Origin: Eleginops maclovinus
Lineage: Eukaryota > Chordata > Actinopteri > Perciformes > Eleginopidae
Length of the DNA: 64,000 nt
Reading direction: 5' to 3'
Assembly: GCF_036324505.1 (NCBI RefSeq)
Contig: NC_086366.1
Coordinates: 16,570,927-16,634,926, forward strand
Both the position numbers and the translations under genes were made by a program. Shown here piece after piece: positions 27,853 through 39,237 of the stretch. The notes beneath the pieces were generated by a model that ran no database searches, was not told the origin of the DNA, and saw only the letters and a program-made list of their open reading frames with translations. The stretch's first letter is position 1; each line of letters begins with the position of its first letter.

Positions 27853-28143
27853 TGTAGCAACCCTGTACAGTATATAACCTATAAAGGGTGCTGTGTCTAG
27901 CATCTCCCATCTCTCAGCCAATCACAGAGGTGCACAGTAATGCTGGTCAGTGTGCAGGCCTGTGGTTGGGGTAGTAGAGGGGGGAGGGCTGACCAGCGTC
28001 TGATGTTGACGTTAAAGAGTTTAGTGCTGCTGATGCAGTTGTGACCTGTTATGCATTTATTGGAGGTTCTCTGCGCAGTTCCGAGTGAGTTATTAAACCA
28101 AAGAACAACACTCCTGTCTCCGACTCCTATGTGGAACATTACA
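27853..28143 (+). mobile_element. Possible solo LTR
   Basis: A 291-bp block starting TGTAGCAACC and ending ACATTACA (TG...CA ends). A TATATAACCTATAAAG stretch lies near its start, and its last third resembles the U5 part of fish LTRs. Flanks share only AGTA at slightly shifted positions, so the duplication is uncertain. Confidence 0.4.
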
Positions 28144-28540
28144 GTACGTTACTCTGACTTATTTTACTCCAAGGGTATGTACTGAAACTTAATTATTCAA
28201 CCACATAGAACATATAACATTTCAATACACACCACTTTTATTTTGTCATAAGAAGAGAGATGGTCATAACAGCCATTAAAAACTTGTTTACTTAAGTTCC
28301 ACATTTATCACGAAGAGCCGGATAACAGTTTGACAATTGTAGATGCAAGGACATGTTTATTTTTATTTTCTATTATCAAATCATTAAGACAAATAATAAC
28401 TAAAGGCTAAATATGAATTCAACTATTCACTCACTTAATTTTTCCTCAAATCTGCCACTGTATTAGTTGCTTACCGTCACAGATAACTGGTCTTAAATTC
28501 AATGCTTTATGCACAAACAATGATTTTATGATCAATGATC

Positions 28541-28715
28541 TTTTTTTTTTTAAAATAATTTTTGGGGCAACCAGTGCCTTGAATACAGTGACAGTGCAGG
28601 TCAGAAACGGGGAGACAGAGGGGAAAACGCGCGGCAAAGGGACTCAGGCCGGATTTGAACCTGGGTCCACCGCATGGGGATCAAACCCCAGTATATGGCC
28701 GCCTCATCTACCAAC
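28541..28715 (-). mobile_element. tRNA-derived SINE at the 3' end of MATE gene C
   Basis: On the minus strand it begins with a tRNA-like head: an A box around TTGGTAGATGAGGCGGCC and a B box GGTTCAAATCC (complement of 28651-28661). A body follows, and it ends in an A-rich tail (complement of the T run at 28541). The same place in paralogous gene B (near 20735-20760) has matching flanks but no insert, which gives the empty site and shows this is an insertion. Confidence 0.88.
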
Positions 28716-31700
28716 TATTGGGACTAGTTCAGTGGAGAACATTTGATCAGTGGAATATGTCGTATTGATCGAGTCCAAAGTAAAGTTGTCCTCTGAATGC
28801 AGCGTCTCTGGCAAGGGCACCAGGAAGTGCACGCTTGCTCCCGCAGCCAGAAGGGAAACTGCTGCAAACATAACGAGGCCTCGCCTGAGGATCAACTGTG
28901 TGGTGGAGAGACGGCCACCCTTCAGCTGCCGGACCACATGTCCACTCTCTGTCTCTGTGTTCCCATCTTGGCAACCGGAGCTCACAGGCATGTAGTCCAC
29001 TGACTTTGGAGAAAGACATTGCCCATTTATTTAATTGACTTGCATAGAGAACAAGCACAGTGAAAATTAAAGGGAATTATTCAGATATTTGGTTTCTTGG
29101 ACTTAACTTTCCTATAGGAAATAGTTAATAATATAATAACTTACATTTCCATTACTCGTCCCGTTGTCTGACAGGTCTGATAATGCCATGTGAGCCTTTT
29201 TCTGAGCTCGTTTTACAGCCTGACGACAAGCAGATATTAAGAACAAAACTGCCAATATGTCTTGGCAGCTGATGCAGTAGAGCTAAAACAACTTCTGCAT
29301 GTCTAAACAGCTAATTATGAAAAAGTTATAAGTCAATTGCATACCTCCTCTGTCATTTGGTTCCAGTTGAACTTAAAGATGACAGTAATGTAGAATGTGG
29401 ATTGTATGACAACACAAATTAGCAGTCCTAGCCAAAAACCTGAGAAAAATACAAATTAGTGCTAAAACAGGCTTGATTTATAATAACCTGTTATTAATAT
29501 CCATCTAAATATATTAGTAATAACTTCATATGATTACCTAAAATTCCTAATTTTGCAACAAACATTAAAGTAACGCTCAGTGAAAGTCCTATAAAGTAGT
29601 ATCCAATAAAGTTGGCCACAGCTGGTATCTTCTGTCTTCCCGTACCCAAGAAGATGCCTGTGCACACACACTAAGATGAGGGAAAACAACATTTCATGTT
29701 TCATATGACTTTTTTTGGAATCATGCTACTGTTTTGCAGGGTTGAAGACTCACCACAAGACCATCAAAGAATTGAAGGAAACAGTAAACATTCATCACAT
29801 GTGAGACCAGACCTATGATCTTCCTGAAAAGAAAATTGAGATTGTATCTTTCAAGCAGGAAACGTACCCTATCAACTATAATGTACAGTTGTTAAATGGT
29901 GAGTTCACTTGGAAAGACTCACTCATCAGAGGTAAAGATGTAGCCAATCACTGTTTTAGTAGAGCCGAGCACAATACCTTCCACAACTGCAATGCTACCT
30001 ACAAAAGAGATGCAATGAAATATGTCAAACAGTGAAATGTTGAAGAAATGAATGCAGATTTACCAATTTAGGCTTCAGCAAAAGTACATTTTATAACTGA
30101 CCTGAAAGAGCAAAAGAGATCTTGCTGGTGAGGATGGCCCTAGCAGTATCTCCTGCACCGAGAGCATTTCCCACTCGTGCGCACACTGCAGCTTGAATAC
30201 TTAGAGGGAACTATGGATTTATTTGTTGGTCAAAAACATGACAACAACACATTTATGAATCAGAAAATATGAATACTGATAGACAAAACAGCTGGCCACT
30301 GAGAGTGTTCAAATATTATACAACTTTGATTTGTGAGTGCTTAACAGTAAGAATATAATGCTTTATATGTCTTAATAAGTTGTAATTAGTACCATGTAAG
30401 TTATGAAAGCCACCATAATCACAACATGCTGGGCTGCCAGCTCGTCTTCACCCACCATTCCTGATCAAAAGAAACAAAGACAAAGGCTTTTATGAAATAT
30501 CATTGTTTACTTATAAATAAATAGGTTCAATGTAGTTATTAATATTTTTGCATTACCTGCAAAAAATCCACCAAACTCATAAACCCACCACTCGAAACAT
30601 ATCATCAATGTACTGGGAATGGCCAGTTTCATGTAGGAGCCCCACTCGTGCAGCGATTCTACAGACCAGCCTGCAGGGGGAGAGAGAAACTCAGTTATGA
30701 AGAGGGAAAAAGATAGAGTGATGCATGACGGCATGGGGACATAATGAATATTAAATCCGCACCTCCCCATGTTTTTACATGGAGCTTCTTCCACCAAATG
30801 TAAGCAAACAGAAAAGCACAGATGTAAATCTGAGACAGAGCATTGGCCGCTGCAGATCCGCTGTAAGACACACAGACATGGTGATATCACTGTGTGTAAT
30901 AGTTGAAGTCAGATTCAAACAGAAATATGTGAGGCACTTACCTAACACCCAGATCCAGCCAGTAAAGGAAGATGTAGTTTGTCACCAAGTTTGCTATGTT
31001 TGCCAAAGCAGCAGTGTACATTTGTGGCAGTATTATACCCTGAGTACACAAACAGCAGATGATACAATTATAACCACTTATACCTTTACCTGCAGTAATG
31101 CCAATAAAAAAGAGAACATGTTTTGATTGTTTTAAATCAAATAACATTGGTGCACCTGGTTCTGCAAATAAGACACCTGAAGCTGATGGAGAAACATTGC
31201 CTATAAGAACAAAAAAACAAAACACATTTTTTAACTCTCTTGATGGATTTGAGGGATAATAGTATCCCTTCATCAGTGAAAATGTATGATGTTTTCCCAT
31301 AAAGGTGAAACATTACAACTCACTGGTACGGCAGGAAGAAAGGCTGTAATATACAGCTGGGCTACTCTGAAATCAAAAAGTGTATAGACAGTGAAGAGAC
31401 AAAGACTCTAAATGCAGTAGCACATGCAACACAGGTCCCGAGGCTGGAAACAATTGTGAGATGTTGGGCTTATGTTGCATGCACTGTCAGCACTTGGGAT
31501 AATAAAGAGGACATATTATGCTCATTTTCAGCCCATGCTGTAACACCTCCTTTCACCCTCTGTCGGAAACCAGAGACCAGTCTCCTGTGATTAGTTAGCT
31601 GGCCAGCTCTGTTGTGATTGGTCAACCACTTAAAAACTCAAATATGTTGGACTGCCAGCCAATAGAGTGGTGCAGTAATGAGTACTGACACACTGAAGAG

Positions 31701-33652
31701 ACTAAGCGTTTCACTACTTTTTGGTTCCCTCGTCTTGAAATCAATGTTTTTTTTTAAAGTGTTTGTGGTTAGAAGCCTGAAATAAGGTATGTTGTTAACA
31801 AAAGCTGAAGGGATTAAATTCTGTTCTACGACATAAAATATGCCAGCAAATACTTTGCTCGTTAATTTCTGAAGCTTCTTTGTGTCATCAAATCATCAAA
31901 AGTTAATAAGTGAATTAATGAAAATACTAAACTTCCTGGATCACTGCACTACTCTGTAGAAGCACAAGTGTTACATAGTGATGTCATTATATTACGGAAC
32001 TAAACAAAGGATGACGAATGAGGAGTTTCAGAGACAAAGCTTGTCACTGGACCCCTCCATGTCTGCACAGTTGGACATTAATGTGGGAAAGAAACTCCCT
32101 CTGGAGGGAACTTTGGGATTTTAGCAGTTGCCGACCATTTACATACAAAATAACCCTATAAAACGAGGGAAACTCCAAAAAGCATAATAGGGCATTTTCA
32201 AGGTAATATACATGTTTGAAAAAAAGGCATTCATTGCAATAAAAGGTTTCCCTTTAAGGATAAATAATAAAACAGTACAAACAATACAGTTAACCCTAGC
32301 AACATTGAAAAAGTGGCTGGTCTATGGGAACCAGATTTGATTTGAATGGGGTTTCCTGTAAGTGAGTTTTCCATGTATGGTGCTGTTAGTTACCTGGTCA
32401 CCTCAGGGCTTTGGCCCATGCATAATAGGATGGCCTGCGCATTAATGAGCAAACCCCAACAGGGCAGACAGAACAGCAGCAAGATGATGATGCCCCGCTG
32501 CATGATTACTCCCACCCGTCGCAGGTTCTTACCACCAAATGTCTGCACAACAGAACAGACCAAGTTAAATATTTAGAAAAGAGTGTGATAAACAGTTGGC
32601 ATCTGGAGGAAAATAATCACAGGGCAAACCTGAGACACCAAAGTATCACACGCCAGCCCCAGCCCACATCCTGTTGCTGCAGTTGTGACATTAATGGTCT
32701 GAAATTAAAATAAAACATACCTGAATTAATCGTACACTTGAGGATTCTTATGTGACCAATATTAATGTTATACAAGTAATTATATTACATATTGATTAAA
32801 TCATCAGGTTTGGAGATAATTGTTTTTGTTTATAGTTCTAAAATGTCTAATATCTACCTCGAAATTACACATTTCATTAAGTCTGTAGAGCATACAATTT
32901 AAGTCTGTAGAGCATAAAATTGACCACTTACAGCAGAAGCTAATCCATAGCCAGCCATCACTTCATTTCCCAGACGCCCACAGAACATTGTCACCACAAA
33001 TGGCAAGAGGTAATTGAGGATTCGAGAGAGCAGCTAGTAAGACAGACATCGACCATGGTTCAATTGATGCAGTTATAGCTCACAGGTAATACATTGTACA
33101 ATATTGTTACGATTTGTCTGGGTTTTATTTTTGAAAAGTGTGCACTTCCCCTCTTGTTTGATTACCTGATTGTGTTCACCTGGTGCTTCTCCTTTTTTCC
33201 TCCCTCCCCACCTGTGTCTTGTCTTTGTGATCACTGTTCTTGTATTTAAGTTCTGTTTTTCCCTCACTTGTTGTTAGATCCTCCGTTGATTGATGTGTTA
33301 TCCAAGAAGAGATTTTCGATCCGTAGATTTAGTCTAAAGGCCTCGAAATAAAGATATTTTCAGTTTAACCCTGTGTCTTCCCTGCATTTGGGTCCTGCCT
33401 GCTTCGCTCTTCGTAACAAATATAGTAAAAACAAGTTGCAAATAATTAGCATGTTTGAAAGCCATGCTTCGGACTTGTCTAAAACTAAGACACAAATTTC
33501 GCTATTTCCTTACATTTAAAACCAAAATTCCAAACAATCCTTACCAGAGGCATTATCATCCTCAGGATGTGGTACAGTTCCTCTCTGTGGGCCAGAAGAA
33601 CCTTGTTACGCAACCACCTGCAGCAGAAAAGCTTGTCACTGGACCCCTCCAT
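28704..33652 (-). CDS. slc47a: MATE multidrug and toxin extrusion protein (SLC47A family), gene C
   Basis: Proton/organic-cation antiporter, tandem paralogue of gene B. Seventeen exons, 5' to 3': 33545-33652, 32932-33033, 32630-32698, 32394-32542, 31324-31366, 31156-31200, 30942-31039, 30763-30860, 30557-30670, 30393-30460, 30102-30210, 29923-29998, 29754-29823, 29538-29670, 29345-29439, 29145-29219, 28704-29003. The sum is 1752 nt, 583 residues plus TGA. All exons equal gene B in length except exon 16, which is 33 nt shorter in the cytoplasmic linker. Landmarks: GEDELAAQHVV, ARVGNALGAGD, GIFLGTGRQKIPAVANF. The start MEGSSD at 33652 is shared with B; an in-frame ATG at 33670 would add six residues. 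The stop codon and last residues come from an inserted SINE. Confidence 0.94.
31510..32205. mobile_element. Possible MITE in intron 4 of MATE gene C
   Basis: Ends contain the inverted text ATATTATGCT near 31518-31530 and AGCATAATAG near 32180, as in fish miniature inverted-repeat elements. Gene B has no comparable sequence in its much shorter intron 4. Exact ends and target duplication could not be fixed. Confidence 0.4.
32036..32087 (-). pseudogene. Orphan copy of MATE gene C exon 1 (fragment)
   Basis: About 52 bp in intron 4 of gene C matches the start region of its own exon 1 (33630-33680), with a handful of differences including the context CACTGGACCCCTCCATGTCT. It carries the ATG and first codons and then runs into a stop, with no donor site, so it is not a usable exon. 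Confidence 0.7.
33105..33418 (+). mobile_element. Solo LTR (314 bp) with 5-bp target duplication
   Basis: Starts TGTTACGA and ends TCGTAACA, flanked on both sides by AATAT (33100-33104 and 33419-33423). An AATAAA at 33347-33352 fits an LTR polyadenylation signal. It lies in intron 1 of MATE gene C. A 5-bp duplication and this size fit a Ty3/gypsy or BEL-type LTR left after recombination; the family is not determined. Confidence 0.85.
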
Positions 33653-33670
33653 GTCTGCACAGTCGGACAT

Positions 33671-36600
33671 TCATGCAGGTTAATCCACCACAGCGTTGGT
33701 CTTTTCTGTTGTGGACTTGTATTCGATGCCCTCCAGGGACAGAATTCATCAATGTTGTACAAAGTATTTCAAAACCTTTAAATAGTAACTCATTAAGTTG
33801 CTTGTGGTTAGTTTCACAAATGCATTTTTTGGTTAGACATGGCAACATGGGAGGCAAAAGAATAAAAACGATATATTATGTATTACAGAGTTCATTTTAT
33901 GACCCACGGTGTGGATTCCAGGGATGTACATAAATGACATAAGCAATTTTATCTAAAATTGAAATGCAGTTAGAATGCCATTTTGTGTTTCAATCCCTTC
34001 TCTGATTGAATGATTATGGCCACAGATGCACTTGTGGGAAGCATATTAAATAACAATAACCCGCCTTTGTTCTACCTCAGTGTTGTCAAATATGATATGT
34101 GAACAGACAGAAGGTGTGAGAGCCTTAATATTCAAGAACATCCCTTGCATATTAATGACTGGCACAGGTTTCCTTTGAAGAAGCAAAATCAGGCCACTCC
34201 GTCTCCATCAATTCAGGTTGACATGTTCATTAAAGTGGGGATATAAAACATTAACATGTCATGTGGGTATGCATCCTACTGGAGCACAGTAAAGGTTAAC
34301 AATTCAGAGCTCTGGCTCAATTTAAAATGTGATGCAGCCCGTTGCTGATATCAGGCACACAAAAAAAAAACATTCAACTATCCTTCTGTGGCAGAGGGAT
34401 AGCACACAATACACGTTTGTTGATTTTAATTCAGGCTTTCTAGAAGTGCTCTCCCAAATATAACTGTGCTCTAAACTGTAGTAGGGAAATTTTTTTGGTG
34501 TGATTCAGCTTTTGTCAAAAACAGAGAGGTGCTGAACTGATGAGTCTCAGTGGTGCATCCCTGATTTCCATACACAAGCTGACTTAAGGATGAAGCCTCC
34601 CATCCTTGGTATACAGTGTTCCAAAGAGACTCACACTCACACCCACTGTTTAAGTCACATTGGAAAGTCATACCACCCCTTTTTCATCTCTGAGACCTTC
34701 TATTCAACTTCACAAAAGCAAACATTGAGGATTTAGGTTGGACATAATGACGGTGCAGTATAATAATGATGTGTGGAACAGTGCAATAGGTGAGTGACTT
34801 CTGGCTGTAAATGCACCTCTGCTAACAGGGAAGGAGAAGCTTAATGTGACATTTCAGCTCTCAGACTGAAAAGAGCTCCCCTCAGTGTGACATCCCGCAG
34901 GCTCCTGGGCTTTAGGTTGGTTGAATCAATCAGCCTGTTGCAATGACAGATACCATGTGCTGCAGCTCCAGTGATTTGTATCTGTCACTTGTTATTTTCC
35001 GTAACACTGCTCTTGCCTTTGCGTTTTCTAAGTCCATCAGATGGCACCTCATATCTCTGCTTCCCTCTCTTAGTCTCACTTTCACACTCTGACTATTCTT
35101 GACTAAGAGGTTTTTGTTGTATACTTTTAAATTGTTTTAATGTTTATTTTCATCTTGATATGAAATATTGTTCATTGATGCTCTGTGGGATTTGTGTGTG
35201 AGAAAGTATTCGCATTTGAATCACTTGACTCAGTAAAAACTACACCAACAATACCATATAAATAATGTTCTTGACATATGCTTATATGTGTACGGTTATA
35301 ATTTTGGCATCAGAACCAAAGGTGTCTAAAGGATGCAACTTAGGATACAATGAAACCCAATGTCTTAATTGGTTTAAAGAAGGGATGAAATTAGTTTTGT
35401 TTATATGCTGCTTATATAAATAGGAAAATACATTAGCATCTTTTGAGGGGCATGTTTGTGGAGCTGTTTCATCAACATTCACAATTCAGTATATTCTTTC
35501 ATAGAGAAGATGCTTCTCCATTTCCTTTGTGTATTGCATTGCAGGAGCATAACAGTCATCAATACACAAATAGACCGTACAGTATGTATCATTTCTGCTT
35601 TAGTAATCTTTCTTGTGTCCCACAATATAAACTCAACATAATATGGAAGTGAGACATGGCAACAATCCTGCTAATGTCTTCACACTTTCCACTGACCTAA
35701 AGGTTCCAGTAAAGCATTCAAAATGACAGTAATGCATGAGAAAAGGCAGTGAAGAAGGGGACTGCTAACACAAACATGGATATTAACAATGTTGTTTCAA
35801 AAGGTTAACAAAATTGACCCATGTATTATGTCTGGCAGACACAATGTGTTTTGTGAGTAATACTGAATGTAAATATACATTTTATTTGTTTAAAAAAAAA
35901 ACTCAAGTGGACACCCGTATGGAGGTCAAGTTAATTCCCTTGTAACTGCCGTCTGAAAACAGTTTCAGGCTGTGCGTGTGCTGTGACCCATTTTAATGCC
36001 CGATATGTGGTTTGTACTTTCTGTGGAAAACAGCCTTTGGAGAGTCATGCTGAACTGTATAATATGTCTGATTTTGACAAACTCAGCATTTTATTGAAAG
36101 CATGCATCATTACTCAAATATTTGTATGGCTGCCCATCAGTAGTTTTCTAAGTAGTAAATAGCCAATGCTTATTTTTTGGATCACATTCATCAGTTTAGG
36201 CATATATGTCAAGTATTTCTTAAAGAGTTAGGAAAAAAAGATAAAACATATATCCCAGAATGTATTTTAAATATCAGGATTTCATTATGTGCACAGTTTG
36301 AACTTTATATTCAGCTCCACATGTCAGCCAGCAAAAAAACTGTGACTATGCTTGTTGACATTGTGCTGTCGTCCCCTGTGTAGCTATACAAATCAATCTG
36401 TGACACTAACAAGGGGAGGAAAACCACATACCATGAAAATCGAAAGATAGACAACCAGCGACTTGTAAAAAACACTGTCTCACACAGGAATAAAAACTAG
36501 AACATAAGAAAAGGATAAAAACACAGCAGCACAGAGCATACTGTTGTTAGGTGTCCACACAGAGACGAGGATAACCACAAGAACCATTTCCATTCTTTCT

Positions 36601-36946
36601 GTTGTTTTTAGGAAACTCCTGCCCCATATCACTAACCAAAGTTAGACAGTCCAAAAACAAAGGACGCTTTGAAAACCCAACGGTATCACTTCTAAGTTAA
36701 AAATTAATCTGACAAGTTCACGAGTTTATCTCAGCTGAACATTATTTGAGCTTCAGCATTTTGATCCTGCTTCTTCACAAAAATATGTTTTACTGTGCAA
36801 ACTAGACTGCCTCTGGTTTCCAGGGGGGTAAACGGATCAGGAGCACATTTTTATTCTGCAATTTATTCAACTGATGATACAAGTTTGAATAAATCATATC
36901 TGTGAGGAAGCACTATTTATAAATTTGGTACTGCTTTAATTGTTCA
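33671..36946. other. Intergenic region upstream of MATE gene C
   Basis: About 3.3 kb of AT-rich sequence between the start of gene C and the BEL element. The gene C promoter must lie in its left end. I recognise no exon, RNA gene or well-bounded repeat. Confidence 0.5.
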
Positions 36947-36951
36947 CCTTC

Positions 36952-37591
36952 TGTTCTGTCCTCACCAGGCGCCCATTCACTTGACTAGACAGACAGCTAA
37001 CAATAGAACGATGGAATGACTTTCTGAGGCAGAAGTGGGTTTTGAACATTTACTCCATCCTTCAAGTTTACAGAATTCTTCCTTTTCTCCTTCGTAAACT
37101 AAATAAACAAACAGAAATGTACATAAAAGTGTGTTTGCTTCATCCTTCTACATACATACACAGTGTAGCATAGAAATCACGTGAGGAAAATAACATACTA
37201 GTTAGCTTGCTCGCTCTACATGACTTGCAGAAGTTCTTCAGACATTCTATCTACACAAAAACGATTTATTGCCATTAATTTGACTACAAATTAACTTAAG
37301 ATGCATAAAAGCATAAATTGGTCCTTCATACACAAAATCATAAACATTGACTTACAAGCAAAGCCTTAACAAGGGCAAGAACGTCCTTCAAGGATGAGCA
37401 TCTCTTCACCTTGGCATGTTCTGACTCAACTGAAGTAATGAACTTCCTACTCTAGCTAGATTTGACATCACAGGAAGTTACATCAGCTGAAGGTAAGTAT
37501 CAAAATAAAAGGCAGGATTAATAATGAGTGTTTCCTCACTAGAAAGACACTAGGTGGCGCTAAAACCCCAAAATATTCCAATGCCATGACA
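36952..37591 (-). repeat. 3' LTR of the BEL/Pao element
   Basis: 640 bp, the left copy on the plus strand. It matches the right copy almost base for base from 36998 onward. Near its outer end it has 32 nt where the other copy has 5 nt. Ends are TGTTCTGTCC and GCCATGACA on the plus strand. Confidence 0.93.
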
Positions 37592-37704
37592 CTCCTCGCC
37601 TGGTATTGCGAGATACCACTATCATTTTAAACTATATTATATTATATATATTATTATATATACTAACACACCAATTACAGTCTCTAAGCACAGTCCTGTA
37701 ACTC

Positions 37705-39237
37705 TCAGTTGTCGTGGGACATGAGAAGCACTGTTTCAGATATAGGCCTCTGGTAGGTCTTGGCTGCTCCGTTCTTGAAGATCTTGACCTCGACCTTTCT
37801 GACCTTACCATCTTTGTCTGGGAAGGTGTTGTTGATGAGCCCCATTGGCCAGTCGTTGCGACTCACCTGCTGGTCTTTCAGCAGCACCAAATCTCCAACT
37901 TGGAGGTTTGGACGGTTGGCCTGCCACTTTCCTCTGCTCTGAAGTGTCCCAAGATACTCCCTTCTCCATCTGTTCCAAAACACCTCTGCGAGGTGCTGCA
38001 CCTGCCTCCATTGCTGCCTGTGCAGATCTTTTGCGTCAAAACCTCCTGGGGGAGGAAGAGGAGTGCAGACCTTTTGGGTGAGAAGCATCGCTGGCGTGAG
38101 TAGGAAAGGTGAGTCTGGGTCTGTCGTGATAGGGGAAAGTGGTCTCGCGTTGATTATGGCTGTTACCTCTGCCATGAGAGTGGAAAGCACTTCATGTGTC
38201 AGCTGAACGTGGCTGGATTGGAGAAGCATTGCATCTAGGATGCGTCTGGATACCCCTATCATTCTCTCCCAGCTGCCTCCCATGTGAGAGGAATGAGGCG
38301 AGTTGAAGACCCACGTGCAACCTTCTTCTCCTAGGTACCTTCTGATGTCGGACAGGTTTGGGTCTGTCTGCAGGAACCCCAGCTCTCGACAAGCACCAAC
38401 AAAATTGGTACCGCAGTCAGATCGAATCTGTTTGGCAGGTCCACGCAAGCTGATGAACCTCCGGAAGGCATTGATGAAACTGGAGGAGTCCATTGACTCT
38501 ATCAGCTCAATGTGGATGGCGCGTGTACTAAGACACGTGAAAAGGACAGCCCACCGCTTGCTGTTCGCCTGGCCTCCCCTGGTGCGCCGTGTGACAACTG
38601 ACCAAGGACCAAATACGTCTAGGCCCACAAAGGTAAAGGGTGGTTCCATGCTCAAGCGATCGAGTGGTAGGTCTGCCATCAACTGAGTGTTTGCTCGGCC
38701 TCTGAGTTTTCTGCAGGTGATGCAGTTGTGCAGGACGTGCTTGATCAGTCTTCTTGCTCCAATGATCCAATATCCAGCAGATTGCACTGCTCCTTCTGTG
38801 AAAACTCGACCCTGGTGCATCACTCGCTGGTGATGGTGCTCTACGAGCAGTTTCGCAACGTGACCCCCTGGAAGAACAAGAGGATGTTTCTTTTTGAATT
38901 CTAGATCGCCATGTCTGAGCCGTCCTCCTATTCTCAATATTCCTTCTTCATCACAGTAGGGACTGAGTTTGTGCAGAGGACTATGTGTGGGGATGTCTTT
39001 TCCAGCGGCTATGCAGGTAAGTTCCTCCTTGAAGGCCTCTTTCTGCACACCTTTGATGATTATGTTTTCTGCTTTTGCCAGCTCTTCAACGCTGCGTGGC
39101 TGTTTGCAGTAATGCCATGAACGGCATGTCTGATCCTGTGCTTTGTTTTTGACGGATTGGACAATATGGACTAGCAAGCTCATGGCCCTGATCAGCTTCT
39201 TCCATGTAGAAAACCGCTCGAACCTCTGACATTCAAG
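37705..39237 (-). CDS. BEL/Pao integrase region, downstream of an in-frame stop
   Basis: Same frame as the preceding polyprotein, separated from it only by the TAG at 39240-39238; the first ATG after it is at 39183. It has the zinc-binding HHCC region (HHHQRVMHQ ... CITCRKL), then the integrase core with the acidic triad in LDVFGPW, SDCGTNFVG and GGSWERMIG, and a basic C-terminal tail with GDLVLLKDQ. The length fits a complete BEL integrase. Without readthrough it would not be made as part of the polyprotein. Confidence 0.92.
   Translation of the reverse strand, partial: LECQRFERFSTWKKLIRAMSLLVHIVQSVKNKAQDQTCRSWHYCKQPRSVEELAKAENIIIKGVQKEAFKEELTCIAAGKDIPTHSPLHKLSPYCDEEGILRIGGRLRHGDLEFKKKHPLVLPGGHVAKLLVEHHHQRVMHQGRVFTEGAVQSAGYWIIGARRLIKHVLHNCITCRKLRGRANTQLMADLPLDRLSMEPPFTFVGLDVFGPWSVVTRRTRGGQANSKRWAVLFTCLSTRAIHIELIESMDSSSFINAFRRFISLRGPAKQIRSDCGTNFVGACRELGFLQTDPNLSDIRRYLGEEGCTWVFNSPHSSHMGGSWERMIGVSRRILDAMLLQSSHVQLTHEVLSTLMAEVTAIINARPLSPITTDPDSPFLLTPAMLLTQKVCTPLPPPGGFDAKDLHRQQWRQVQHLAEVFWNRWRREYLGTLQSRGKWQANRPNLQVGDLVLLKDQQVSRNDWPMGLINNTFPDKDGKVRKVEVKIFKNGAAKTYQRPISETVLLMSHDN

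Larger units (their letters stand above)
24710..28540. other. Intergenic region between MATE genes B and C
   Basis: About 3.8 kb without a host exon. It carries several degraded repeat blocks, two of them LTR-like, a perfect 19-bp hairpin and a possible solo LTR, listed separately. The promoter of gene B and the 3' untranslated region of gene C fall at its two ends. Confidence 0.6.

Noticed and set aside
28640..28715. tRNA gene on the minus strand
   Set aside because: A and B boxes are present, but the rest does not form a cloverleaf and it continues into a SINE body and A-rich tail.
34000..36900. Short scattered frames as possible genes
   Set aside because: No conserved protein text, no consistent splice sites, and AT-rich composition.
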